Shown here: piece after piece, positions 35,220 through 42,915 of the stretch
How positions within the stretch are numbered: the stretch's first letter is position 1
Layout: every line of letters begins with the position of its first letter
Origin: JARYGU01 sp033795365
GTDB taxonomy: Bacteria; Pseudomonadota; Alphaproteobacteria; Rhizobiales; Rhizobiaceae
Reading direction: 5' to 3'
DNA: 64,000 nucleotides
NCBI GenBank assembly: GCA_033795365.1
Contig: JARYGU010000002.1
Coordinates: 310,001 to 374,000, forward strand
Position numbers and translations under genes: made by a program
Notes under the pieces: generated by a model
The model's database searches: none
What the model was told of the DNA's origin: nothing
The model's input: only the letters and a program-made list of their open reading frames with translations

Positions 35220-35233
35220 TTTGTATATACAAA
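35220..35233 (-). promoter_or_regulatory. BrnTA operator, 14-bp perfect palindrome
   Basis: TTTGTATATACAAA, ten bases upstream of the BrnT start codon. Ribbon-helix-helix antitoxins bind such short AT-rich palindromes, so autorepression is likely. Confidence 0.7.
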
Positions 35234-35255
35234 TGCAAAACTTTTGGCGCCGGGC

Positions 35256-36224
35256 TTACTCTCTCGCGGCACCCGCCCCTGCACGGGCTGCACGGCCGCC
35301 GCGGCGTCCGCCGCCGGCGGAGGGTGCCGCTGCAGCCGGAGCGACATGGCCGCCGCCTTCGACAGGCTTGTAGTCGCGATAGGTCTTGATCCAGGTCGTG
35401 CAATTGGCGTCCGTGCCGTTGAGGACGTTTGCGGCGCGTACGGCCTCCATTTCCTGCGGGCGGCAGGGGTTCATGATCGCAGACGTCATGCCGGCGCCGA
35501 TGACCATCGGGATGAAGCCCGCATTGATGCCGTGGCGATGCGGCAGGCCGAAGGAGATGTTGGAGAGGCCGCAGGTCGTGTTGACCTTCAGTTCGTTGCG
35601 CAGCCGGTGGAGAAGCTGGAAGACCTGCCGTCCGGCATCGCCGAGCGCGCCGATCGGCATGACGAGCGGGTCAACGACGATGTCATGCGGCTTGATGCCG
35701 TGGTCCATCGCGCGCTCGACGATCTTCTTGGCGACGGCGAAACGGACGTCCGGATCCATCGAGATGCCGGTCTCGTCGTTGGAGATGGCGACGACCGGAA
35801 CGTCGTATTTCTTGATGAGCGGCAGGATCGCTTCGAGCTTCTCCTCCTCGCCGGTGACGGAATTGACGAGCGGACGGCCCTTGGCGACCTTCAGGCCGGC
35901 CTCGATGGCGGCGGTGACCGAGCTGTCGATCGAGAGCGGCACGTCGACCAGCCCCTGCACGATCTCCAGCGTCTGGACGAGAAGCCCCGGCTCGGTCTCG
36001 TTCGGGTTGACCGAGGTGACGCCCGCATTGACGTCCAGCATGGTGGCGCCGGCTGCGACCTGCTCCAGCGCGTCCTTGATCACCGTGTCGAAATTGCCCT
36101 CGATCATTTCGGCGGCGAGCTTCTTGCGGCCGGTCGGGTTGATGCGTTCGCCGATGACGCAGAAGGGCTGGTCGAAGCCGATGACGATTTCGCGGGTGGC
36201 GGAAGCGACGATGGTGCGGGTCAT
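35256..36224 (-). CDS. pterin-binding methyltransferase (methyl-THF:corrinoid type)
   Basis: A 322-residue TIM-barrel protein equivalent to the pterin module of methionine synthase or to AcsE/MtgA. The opening FCVIGERINPTGRKKLA, the ATMLDVNAGV strand, PLSIDSS and the later VVDPLVMPIG all belong to the DHPS-like fold that holds tetrahydrofolate. It moves a methyl group between folate and a corrinoid protein, in either direction. The start MTRTIVASA has GAGGA six bases upstream. Residues 290-322 are an added Ala/Gly/Arg tail (GGGRRGGRAARAGAG). It lies in a row with the MetF-like gene upstream and the BrnTA pair downstream. Confidence 0.88.
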   Translation of the reverse strand: MTRTIVASATREIVIGFDQPFCVIGERINPTGRKKLAAEMIEGNFDTVIKDALEQVAAGATMLDVNAGVTSVNPNETEPGLLVQTLEIVQGLVDVPLSIDSSVTAAIEAGLKVAKGRPLVNSVTGEEEKLEAILPLIKKYDVPVVAISNDETGISMDPDVRFAVAKKIVERAMDHGIKPHDIVVDPLVMPIGALGDAGRQVFQLLHRLRNELKVNTTCGLSNISFGLPHRHGINAGFIPMVIGAGMTSAIMNPCRPQEMEAVRAANVLNGTDANCTTWIKTYRDYKPVEGGGHVAPAAAAPSAGGGRRGGRAARAGAGAARE

Positions 36225-36313
36225 TGAAAATCCTCTGGTCGTGGCGCGCCGTTTTTGTCTATCGGGCGCCGTGTGGCGTTGCAAGGCGAGGCGCAAGGCG
36301 CTTCGCCGCTTTC

Positions 36314-37408
36314 TCAATGCGGATGCTGCGCGGCGATGCCGGCCATGGCCTGCTGGTCCTGTTCCTTGCCTTCACGCACCTGTTCGATGCGCTCGGCCAC
36401 CAGCCGATCGACCGGGTTTGCTTCGCGCTTCCAGGGTCGGCGGCCCTTCAGGACGCCGGATTCATGCACCATCTCCGCAACATACTCCTCCTGGCGGTAG
36501 GCCATCACATGGATGCCGGAAACGCCCTCGATCTCCTTCACCTCGTTGATGATATCGATGCAGAGCTGCTTGCCTTCCTTCTTCTGGTCCTCGGCCCCCT
36601 CGATGCGCTTGATGATCTCGTCCGGGATGTGGACGCCCGGAACGTTCGAACGCATCCAGCGCGCGGTCTTTGCCGAGGCGAGCGGCCCGACGCCGACGAG
36701 GATGTAGCATTTCTCGTTGAGCCCGAGATCGCGAACCTTCTTCATGTATTCGCGGAACATCGGCACGTCGTAACAATACTGGCTCTGGACGAACTGGGCG
36801 CCGGCCTCGATCTTCTTTCCCAGCCGGAACGGGCGGAAATCGTAAGGCGGCGCGAATGGATTGATCGCGGCACCCAGAAAAACCTTCGGCGGCGTCGTCA
36901 GCTTGCGGCCGGAGAGGAACTTCGAGTTGTCCCGCATGATGCGGACGGTTTCGAGCAGCGACATGCAGTCGAGATCGAAGACGGGTTTCGCGCCCGGCTG
37001 GTCGCCCGCCTGCACCCCGTCGCCGGTCAGGCACATGATGTTGGCGACGCCCATCGCCGCGGCACCTAGAACGTCGCCCTGGATGGCGATGCGGTTCTTG
37101 TCGCGACAGGCGATCTGCATGATCGGCGCATAGCCCATGCGGGTGAGCAATGCGCAGATGCCGACCGAAGACATGTGGCAGTTGGCGCCGGAGGCGTCGA
37201 CCGCATTGATGCCGTCGACCCAGCCGTCGAAGATCGCCGCGCGTTCGTAGACGTCCTCGGGATTGGCGCTGTCCGGCGGATTCAACTCGGCCGTGACCGC
37301 AAATTCGCCGCGTCGCAATACGCGTTCGAGGCGCCCCAGCGAAGAGTGGCCGGGCAGCGGATCGAGCGGCAGGTGGGCGCCGAGCGGGTTCTCGTCGATA
37401 TGCGCCAT
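36314..37408 (-). CDS. methylenetetrahydrofolate reductase family protein (MetF-like)
   Basis: A 364-residue FAD-type MTHFR TIM barrel. Recognisable parts are FAVTAELNPPDSANPEDVYE near the N-terminus, ANIMCLTGDGVQAGDQPGA and the C-terminal QFVQSQYCYDVPMFREYM, which carries the conserved FxxTQ-like position as FVQSQ. The family interconverts methylene- and methyl-THF. In this setting the oxidative direction, from methyl-THF, would drain methyl groups released from betaine. The start lies four bases past the stop of the cysteine-rich partner gene, which suggests a complex. It is longer than a classic E. coli MetF. Confidence 0.88.
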   Translation of the reverse strand: MAHIDENPLGAHLPLDPLPGHSSLGRLERVLRRGEFAVTAELNPPDSANPEDVYERAAIFDGWVDGINAVDASGANCHMSSVGICALLTRMGYAPIMQIACRDKNRIAIQGDVLGAAAMGVANIMCLTGDGVQAGDQPGAKPVFDLDCMSLLETVRIMRDNSKFLSGRKLTTPPKVFLGAAINPFAPPYDFRPFRLGKKIEAGAQFVQSQYCYDVPMFREYMKKVRDLGLNEKCYILVGVGPLASAKTARWMRSNVPGVHIPDEIIKRIEGAEDQKKEGKQLCIDIINEVKEIEGVSGIHVMAYRQEEYVAEMVHESGVLKGRRPWKREANPVDRLVAERIEQVREGKEQDQQAMAGIAAQHPH

Positions 37409-37411
37409 GGA

Positions 37412-37990
37412 TCAGGCGTCCTTTTTCGCCGCTTCGCGGGCGGCTGCGGCTTGCGCTGTCACGCGAAGCCAGGAGGACGTTTCGCGCAGCGACTGGTTCA
37501 CCGGCTTCTGGACGTTCATGATGGCATTTCCCCCGACCATGTTCTGCGAACCCTTCCACGCCTGCACCCAGACGCAGGGCATGTCCGGCTCCACCTCGCA
37601 ATTGCCGTTGGCGCGCACGCCGCCGCAGGGACCGTTGCGCAGTTGCTTCGGACAGTTCATCGGGCAGGACATGCCTGTGGACGACAGCGCGCACTGGCCG
37701 CACATGCGACAGTCGAAGAGAAAGCCCTTCACATGGCGCTCGACGAAGGTGATAGGCCGCTCGACGCGATTGTAGCCGAAGAATTTCCAGACCGGATGAA
37801 GCAGCAGGAAGGCGTCGGCAAAACGGTTGTAGAACCATTCGAGGAAGCGCGAATGGCGCACGGCCCAGAGACGGACGGTATATTTGTGCCGGGCCCGGCG
37901 GCTCGGCGAAACGCCGGCCGGCGTATAGGCGCCGGTCGCCGCCTTCGCCGCCGGTGCGGCATTGCCGGAGCGCTCCTTCACATCAGCCAT
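37412..37990 (-). CDS. cysteine-rich MTHFR partner (MTHFR C-terminal-like domain)
   Basis: A 192-residue protein of the family that occurs as a C-terminal or separate partner of methylenetetrahydrofolate reductases in acetogens and one-carbon users. Eight cysteines lie at about 94, 97, 100, 109, 113, 122, 131 and 139 (FDCRMCGQC, SCPMNCPK, NGPCGGV, GNCEVEPDMPCVW). This suggests iron-sulphur or zinc binding and an electron-transfer role for the reductase. The start is the ATG at 37990, eight bases after GGAGG. It overlaps the end of the 'virulence factor' gene by eight bases and ends four bases before the reductase gene, so the three are co-translated. Confidence 0.8.
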   Translation of the reverse strand: MADVKERSGNAAPAAKAATGAYTPAGVSPSRRARHKYTVRLWAVRHSRFLEWFYNRFADAFLLLHPVWKFFGYNRVERPITFVERHVKGFLFDCRMCGQCALSSTGMSCPMNCPKQLRNGPCGGVRANGNCEVEPDMPCVWVQAWKGSQNMVGGNAIMNVQKPVNQSLRETSSWLRVTAQAAAAREAAKKDA

Positions 37991-38285
37991 TTTCACGGCC
38001 TCCGGCCTTTACGAGCGCGACGAGACGTTCCCTGTCATAGGCCGCTTCGAGTTCGGATGCGGCCTTGTCCGCCTCCGCTTCGAGATCGTCGGACACGGGT
38101 ACGGGATCGCCCTTGCGCCATTCGGCGAGATAGTCGTCGGTCTCGGCCGCACCCGTGCGCATGGCGCACATATCGATCGCTTCCGTGAAGCGTAGCGACA
38201 GCTCCCGCTTGGCGTTCTTGCGGCCCTGCTTGATGATGACCTGGGCCGGGATGTCCCGCCAGTAGACGATGATGCGGTCTGCCAT
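37983..38285 (-). CDS. 'virulence factor' domain small protein, 100 aa
   Basis: A 100-residue protein with the opening DRIIVYWRDIPAQVIIKQGR and REGS-type basic stretch KNAKRELSLRF, followed by an acidic helical part (DDLEAEADKAASELE). It matches the small domain that databases label virulence factor (PF13769, as I recall), a name with no known biochemical basis. The start is set by GAGGAG eight bases upstream. It overlaps the cysteine-rich partner gene, so its work is probably tied to the MTHFR complex. Function unknown. Confidence 0.7.
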   Translation of the reverse strand: MADRIIVYWRDIPAQVIIKQGRKNAKRELSLRFTEAIDMCAMRTGAAETDDYLAEWRKGDPVPVSDDLEAEADKAASELEAAYDRERLVALVKAGGRENG

Positions 38286-38393
38286 GTCGAATTCTCCTCG
38301 CGCAAACAATGCTTGCTGCCCTTGCCTCTGGCTCTACTCGCCACGACTGCGCCGTGCCCAAAAGCGACGTCCGCAAGTCGGAGGAAAAGGAAA

Positions 38394-39179
38394 CTACCAG
38401 ATGCCGCGCGAGATTCCGTTCCGAAGCCAGACCCAGATCGGCGGATGATACCATTGACGCGAGGGAGCGTCGATTTTCAGCGGCCTGAGATCGCCGGCCA
38501 GCGCATCGCGCACCGCCGATTTCACTATCTCCGTCGCCGCGGCGGTCTGGAGCAGAGGGTAGGTGTGCATCGTGTCGCGCCTGGAAGGTGTCATGCGTTG
38601 CTGGTAGAGAATGCCGCCGGTGTCGACGCCCGCATCGACCAGGTGCACGGTGGCACCGAAATTGTCCTCGTCGTCCATCGCCCGCGACCAATACCCGCCC
38701 TGAAGGCCGCGATATTGCGGGTTGATGCCCGCGTGAAGGTTGAGGACCGGGCAGCGGATCGCGTTCAATGTCTCCGGCTTGAGCATGCGGCAGCTTACGA
38801 GAAGAAGCACTGCGGGCTGCATACCTTCTATGATCCGCCGGAAATCCTTGCCGTTGGCGGAGTCGATCGGGATCCTTTTTACGGTCGCATCCCGTTTCGT
38901 GTCGGCGTCGTGTTCGCGCAGGATTTCGGCCGCTCTCGCATGCGTGAAGCGTTTGCCGAATTTCGAGATCATCATGGTGACGAGTTGCCCCAGGGCCTGG
39001 GGCCATCCGAGCTTTCTGGCGCGGCGACGGATGAAGGCGGCCTTCGATTCTGGCTCCTCCTCGATCACCGTGAGGCCCGGGAAGTCCGTCTTGAGGGCGT
39101 TGACGATGATTTCCGGATTGGGGCCAGGCTGGATAAGCACGGCGACGGTGGAGTTGCCGGGATGTTGCGAAAGCGTCAT
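38394..39179 (-). CDS. formyltransferase-fold protein
   Basis: A 261-residue protein whose C-terminal part (about 100-230) is a folate-dependent formyltransferase domain: LNLHAGINPQYRG carries Asn147 and His149, and VDAGVDTGGIL carries Asp186, the spacing of the Asn-His-Asp triad of glycinamide formyltransferase and Fmt. The N-terminal 90 residues differ from Fmt and PurN. It should move a formyl group between 10-formyl-THF and an unknown acceptor, or hydrolyse formyl-THF. In this cluster it could handle the oxidised end of the methyl-to-formate route. It stands 108 bases upstream of the next gene on the same strand. Confidence 0.75.
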   Translation of the reverse strand: MTLSQHPGNSTVAVLIQPGPNPEIIVNALKTDFPGLTVIEEEPESKAAFIRRRARKLGWPQALGQLVTMMISKFGKRFTHARAAEILREHDADTKRDATVKRIPIDSANGKDFRRIIEGMQPAVLLLVSCRMLKPETLNAIRCPVLNLHAGINPQYRGLQGGYWSRAMDDEDNFGATVHLVDAGVDTGGILYQQRMTPSRRDTMHTYPLLQTAAATEIVKSAVRDALAGDLRPLKIDAPSRQWYHPPIWVWLRNGISRGIW

Positions 39180-39321
39180 GACGCGGTCCTGCTCGGGATT
39201 TTGCCCGCAGTCTTTCGCGAAGGATTTAGCAGCCCCTTAAAAGGAAGATGCACGGCGCGGAAATCGTGACGGAAGGATAACGCTTCCTTTATCGGATTTG
39301 CAGGGCCTGTCGCGGGTGGTT

Positions 39322-39960
39322 TCAGACCTGCGTCAATTCGGCGGAAAGGTCGCCGTAGCCGGTAAATCGGTATTCATATTCCAGGCCGAGATAGGCAGCG
39401 GCTTCGCGGGCTTTTTCCTGCAGCGCTCCGTCCTCGACCTGCGAGAGATAGACCAGCTTCTCGTAGTTGCCGAAATAGATGTCCTTCAGCTCGGGATGAC
39501 GATCGAGGCCGAGAGGTTCGATGACGAAAGCCCGGAACTGGCGGGCGAGGAAATCGGTGAGGAAGAAAGACGTGACGTCATCCTCCCGGGCGCCAAAGGC
39601 CTCGTTGCCCGAAAAGAAGGAATAGCAATGGGGCCCGGCCAAGCGCTCCACGCCCTCGCGCTCGCAGAGCTTGTCCAGAAGGCCGCCGGTGCCGCAGTCG
39701 GCATAGCCGACGAAGATCCTCGCGAAGCCTTCCTTCCGGGCTTCGCCGATAGCCTTTTCCACGCCGGGCGCGATCCGCTCCGGATGCGCATGCCAGATGG
39801 CGGGAAGACAGTGGAGATCGATATGGGCGAGCTGATTAATCTTGCAAATCGCTAATATTTCGCGTGCAATCGCTCCGCACGCGATGACGCGAACTTTTTT
39901 GCCACTCGCGCGTTTACCGGCGGGACTTTCGATACGAAGTTCTGTGTCAACCTGATCCAT
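39322..39960 (-). CDS. DUF1638 family protein
   Basis: A 212-residue protein of the DUF1638 family, with VRVIACGAIAREILAI at the start of the domain, LHCLPAIWHAHPERI and the conserved FVGYADCGTGGLLDKLC and GPHCYSFFSG segments. Cysteines and histidines at these places could bind metal. The family recurs near corrinoid methyltransferase genes in methanogens and bacteria, but its role is not established. The start is chosen at MDQVDTELR, nine bases after GAGG. The N-terminal 20 residues before the domain are basic. Confidence 0.8.
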   Translation of the reverse strand: MDQVDTELRIESPAGKRASGKKVRVIACGAIAREILAICKINQLAHIDLHCLPAIWHAHPERIAPGVEKAIGEARKEGFARIFVGYADCGTGGLLDKLCEREGVERLAGPHCYSFFSGNEAFGAREDDVTSFFLTDFLARQFRAFVIEPLGLDRHPELKDIYFGNYEKLVYLSQVEDGALQEKAREAAAYLGLEYEYRFTGYGDLSAELTQV

Positions 39961-39977
39961 CAAGAGGGACCTCGCCC

Positions 39978-40154
39978 ATGCAAGCAAGAAATATAGTCAC
40001 TGCGAAGACCATGACCAAGATCGGCATCGTCTTTACCGCGCTTGTGATGTTGAGCGCCTGCGGCAACACCATCCGCGGCATGGGCCGGGATACCGCCAAT
40101 GCCGTCGATGCGACACAGGACGCCGGCCGGTCGGTAGAGCGCGCGGCGAACTGA
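39978..40154 (+). CDS. entericidin-like small lipoprotein
   Basis: A 58-residue frame (47 if the ATG at 40011 is used). It has a lipoprotein signal with lipobox MLSAC (cleavage before the cysteine) and a short mature part GNTIRGMGRDTANAVDATQD, the pattern of entericidin A/B lipoproteins. These are small membrane lipoproteins linked to toxin/antidote pairs and stationary phase. It is on the plus strand between two minus-strand genes of the corrinoid cluster, only 17 bases from the DUF1638 start if the longer start is used. A terminator follows directly. Confidence 0.75.
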   Translation: MQARNIVTAKTMTKIGIVFTALVMLSACGNTIRGMGRDTANAVDATQDAGRSVERAAN

Positions 40155-40171
40155 CCTCGACTTAAAGAAAA

Positions 40172-40200
40172 AGGCCGCATTCGGAATCCGAAGGCGGCCT
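40172..40200 (-). terminator. bidirectional hairpin between entericidin and corrinoid protein genes
   Basis: A long stem (AGGCCGC with GCGGCCT, continuing through TTCGG/CCGAA) with a three-base loop. On the minus strand it is followed by TTTTTCTTT, a good intrinsic terminator for the corrinoid protein gene, which ends 24 bases before it; it can also serve the plus strand. Confidence 0.85.
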
Positions 40201-40223
40201 CCTTTGCGTCATCGCATGGCTTT

Positions 40224-40919
40224 TCAGCCCGCAAGCGCATTGTGCTTGCGTTTCATGAATTCCTTGGCCGTTTCCACGGCGACTGCGGCATCCCGGCAGT
40301 AGGCATCGGCGCCGACCGCCTTGCCGAACTCTTCGTTGAGCGGCGCGCCACCGACGAGAACGACATAGTCGTCGCGCAGGCCCTTTTCCTTCAACGTGTC
40401 GATCACGACCTTCATATAGGGCATGGTGGTGGTCAAGAGCGCGGACATGCCGAGCAGGTCCGGCTTCTCGCGCTCCAGCGCATCGAGATAGTTCTCGACC
40501 GGGTTGTTGATGCCGAGGTCGACGACGTCGAAGCCGGCGCCTTCCATCATCATGCCGACGAGATTCTTGCCGATGTCGTGGATGTCGCCCTTGACGGTGC
40601 CGATGACCATCTTTCCAAGCTTCGGTGCGCCGGTTTCGACGAGCAGCGGGCGCAGGATTGCCATGCCCGCCTTCATGGCATTGGCCGAGAGCAGGACTTC
40701 GGGAACGAAGAGGATGCCGTCGCGGAAGTCGATGCCGACGATGCGCATGCCTTCGACGAGGGCTTGGGTGAGGACGTCGTAAGGGGTCCAGCCGCGATCG
40801 AGAAGGATCCGGGTCGCTTCCTCGATTTCCTCTTTCAGTCCGTCATAGAGATCGTCGTGCATCTGCTGGACGAGTTCGTCGTCCGAAAGCTCCGAAAGAA
40901 TGATTTCATCGTCAGACAT
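40224..40919 (-). CDS. corrinoid (B12-binding) methyl carrier protein
   Basis: A 231-residue protein with the two-part layout of MtaC/MtbC/MtgC carriers. The N-terminal cap (about 10-95) is helical; the Rossmann-like B12-binding domain (about 100-225) contains the cobalt-binding DIHDIGKN with Asp112, His114 and Gly117, followed by VVDLGINNPVENYLDA and VVLVGGAPLNEEFG. It carries a methyl group on cobalt between the MttB-type methyltransferase and the pterin or homocysteine methyltransferase. It is divergent from the MttB-type gene across a 314-base region. Unlike four of its partners it has no basic tail. Confidence 0.93.
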   Translation of the reverse strand: MSDDEIILSELSDDELVQQMHDDLYDGLKEEIEEATRILLDRGWTPYDVLTQALVEGMRIVGIDFRDGILFVPEVLLSANAMKAGMAILRPLLVETGAPKLGKMVIGTVKGDIHDIGKNLVGMMMEGAGFDVVDLGINNPVENYLDALEREKPDLLGMSALLTTTMPYMKVVIDTLKEKGLRDDYVVLVGGAPLNEEFGKAVGADAYCRDAAVAVETAKEFMKRKHNALAG

Positions 40920-41233
40920 GTTTTTTCCTCGTCTCCATCGGCGATGCAGTGAACGCCGTACACCCGCCAGTGATAACTGTGTTTCCGTTAAAATCTGCTA
41001 TTGAAAACGACGTCGCATACGACGAAAAGCGACCCGTCGGATACTGCCGTTTCATAGCCTCTAATGCGCGGAATGGACAGAGGTTGCCGCAGGCTTGCCG
41101 CCGCGCAAAGGCTGTCGGCCGATGTCCAGCGTGCGGCACGCCTTGGCGCATAAAGAAGCGTCCCGCCGGGGCGGCTTGGTAGCATAGGATAAACGAGGCC
41201 CGCGGGCGCCCGCTAGAGTGAGGAAACGAGATC
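40920..41233. promoter_or_regulatory. divergent regulatory region between the corrinoid protein and MttB-type methyltransferase genes
   Basis: This 314-base region separates the divergent corrinoid-protein and methyltransferase genes and holds no plausible gene. A dyad GTCG-CATA-CGAC (41012-41023) lies within repeated GACG/CGAC sequence and recalls the dyad upstream of the GbdR-like regulator. AT-rich bases around 40975-41010 could be promoter elements for both genes. Confidence 0.5.
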
Positions 41234-42808
41234 ATGAGTGACGCAGCAGTCGAACAGGTGGAAGGTGGCGGTGGCCGCCGCTCCCGCAGCGAAGGACGCG
41301 GCGCCGCCGCAAGGCGCGCCTCGCGTTCAGGCGGTGGCCCGGGACCGTCGCTGCCCTACATCACGCGCAAGATCAAGGAATACGAAGTCCTCGACGAAGA
41401 AGGTCTTCAACTCATCGAGCGCAATGCCGACCGCGTTCTGGAAGAGATCGGAATAGAGTTTCGCGACGATGCCGAAGCCCTGGGCCTGTGGAAAGAGGCG
41501 GGCGCCGAGATCAAGGGCGAGCGCGTGCATTTCCCGAAGGGGCTCTGCCGCGAGCTTCTGAAGTCCGCGCCGTCGAATTTCACCTGGCATGCCCGCAACT
41601 CCGCCCGCAATGCCGAGATCGGCGGCAAGGCGACCGTTTTTGCGCCGGTCTACGGCCCGCCCTTCGTGCGCGACCTCGACGGCAATCGCCGTTACGCGAC
41701 GATCGAGGATTTCCGTAATTTCGTGAAGCTCGCCTATATGGCGCCGTCGATGCATTCCTCGGGCGGCACGGTTTGCGAGCCCGTCGACGTTCCGGTGAAC
41801 AAGCGCCATCTCGATATGGTCTACAGCCATCTGAAATATTCCGACAAACCATTCATGGGGTCGGTAACGGCACCGGAGCGGGCTGAAGACACGATCGCCA
41901 TGGCGAAGCTCGTCTTCGGCGACGATTTCGTCGAAAACAACACCGTGACGCTGAACCTCATCAATGCGAACTCACCGATGGTCTTCGACGAGACCATGGT
42001 GGGGGCGCTCAAGGTCTATGCGCGGCACAACCAGGCTTGCGTCGTTTCGCCGTTCATCCTGTCGGGTGCGATGAGCCCGGTCACGGTCGCCGGCACGCTG
42101 ACGCAGATCCTTGCCGAAGTGCTCGCCGGCGCGGCCTTCACCCAGCTTATCCGCAAGGGTGCTCCGGTCCTCTTCGGCACCTTCGCCGCCTCGATCTCGA
42201 TGCAGTCGGGCGCGCCGACCTTCGGCACGCCGGAGCCGTCGCTCGTTTCCTACGGCGCGGCGCAGTTGGCGCGCCGTCTCGGGCTGCCGTTCCGCACCGG
42301 CGGATCGCTTTGCGGCTCCAAGGTTCCGGATGCGCAGGCCGCCCACGAATCGGCGAACACGCTGAACATGACGCTGCTTGCCGGGACGAATTTCGTCCTG
42401 CACGCGGCGGGCTGGCTCGAAGGCGGCCTCGTGTCGTCCTACGAGAAGTTCATGATCGACCAGGACCAGCTCGGCATGATGCAGAAGATGGCCGAGGGCG
42501 TGGACCTTTCGGAAAACGGCCAGGCGATGGATGCGATCCGCGAAGTCGGTCCGGGAAGCCACTATCTCGGCTGCGCGCATACGCAGGCGAACTTCCAGTC
42601 GGCGTTCTACCGTTCGCCGCTTGCCGACAACAATTCCTTCGAGCAATGGGAAATCGAAGGCCAGAAGCGGATCGAAGAGCGCGCCAATGCGCTTGCCAGA
42701 AGCTGGCTGGAGCACTACGAGGCGCCTTATCTCGATCCCGCTCACGACGAGGCTCTTCTCGAATTCATCGCAAAGCGCAAGGATTCGATGCCGGACGCCT
42801 TCACCTGA
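41234..42808 (+). CDS. MttB-superfamily methyltransferase without pyrrolysine (glycine betaine-type candidate)
   Basis: A 524-residue TIM-barrel corrinoid methyltransferase. After a basic tail (residues 11-35, GGGGRRSRSEGRGAAARRAS and so on) comes the family body: GIEFRDDAEALGLWKEAG, FAPVYGPPFVRDLDG, LNLINANSPMVFDE and GAPTFGTPEPSLVSYGAAQL. No in-frame amber codon is used, so it belongs to the non-pyrrolysine group whose studied members (MtgB, MtcB, MtpB) demethylate quaternary amines such as glycine betaine. The context favours glycine betaine or a relative. The ORF ends at TGA 42806-42808, but the frame stays open beyond it (see findings). Confidence 0.88.
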   Translation: MSDAAVEQVEGGGGRRSRSEGRGAAARRASRSGGGPGPSLPYITRKIKEYEVLDEEGLQLIERNADRVLEEIGIEFRDDAEALGLWKEAGAEIKGERVHFPKGLCRELLKSAPSNFTWHARNSARNAEIGGKATVFAPVYGPPFVRDLDGNRRYATIEDFRNFVKLAYMAPSMHSSGGTVCEPVDVPVNKRHLDMVYSHLKYSDKPFMGSVTAPERAEDTIAMAKLVFGDDFVENNTVTLNLINANSPMVFDETMVGALKVYARHNQACVVSPFILSGAMSPVTVAGTLTQILAEVLAGAAFTQLIRKGAPVLFGTFAASISMQSGAPTFGTPEPSLVSYGAAQLARRLGLPFRTGGSLCGSKVPDAQAAHESANTLNMTLLAGTNFVLHAAGWLEGGLVSSYEKFMIDQDQLGMMQKMAEGVDLSENGQAMDAIREVGPGSHYLGCAHTQANFQSAFYRSPLADNNSFEQWEIEGQKRIEERANALARSWLEHYEAPYLDPAHDEALLEFIAKRKDSMPDAFT

Positions 42809-42915
42809 AAGGTTCCCGAGCGCGCCAGGGAGCAAGGCGGAGCGGCACGTGTCGCGGACATGATCCAGAAGGAGGTCTGGCGTCCGCATTACGAGTCGCA
42901 GGGGTCGAAACCGAA

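Noticed and set aside
41234..42808. Pyrrolysine use in the MttB-type methyltransferase
   Set aside because: The frame has no in-frame TAG, and the cluster has no pyrrolysine genes.
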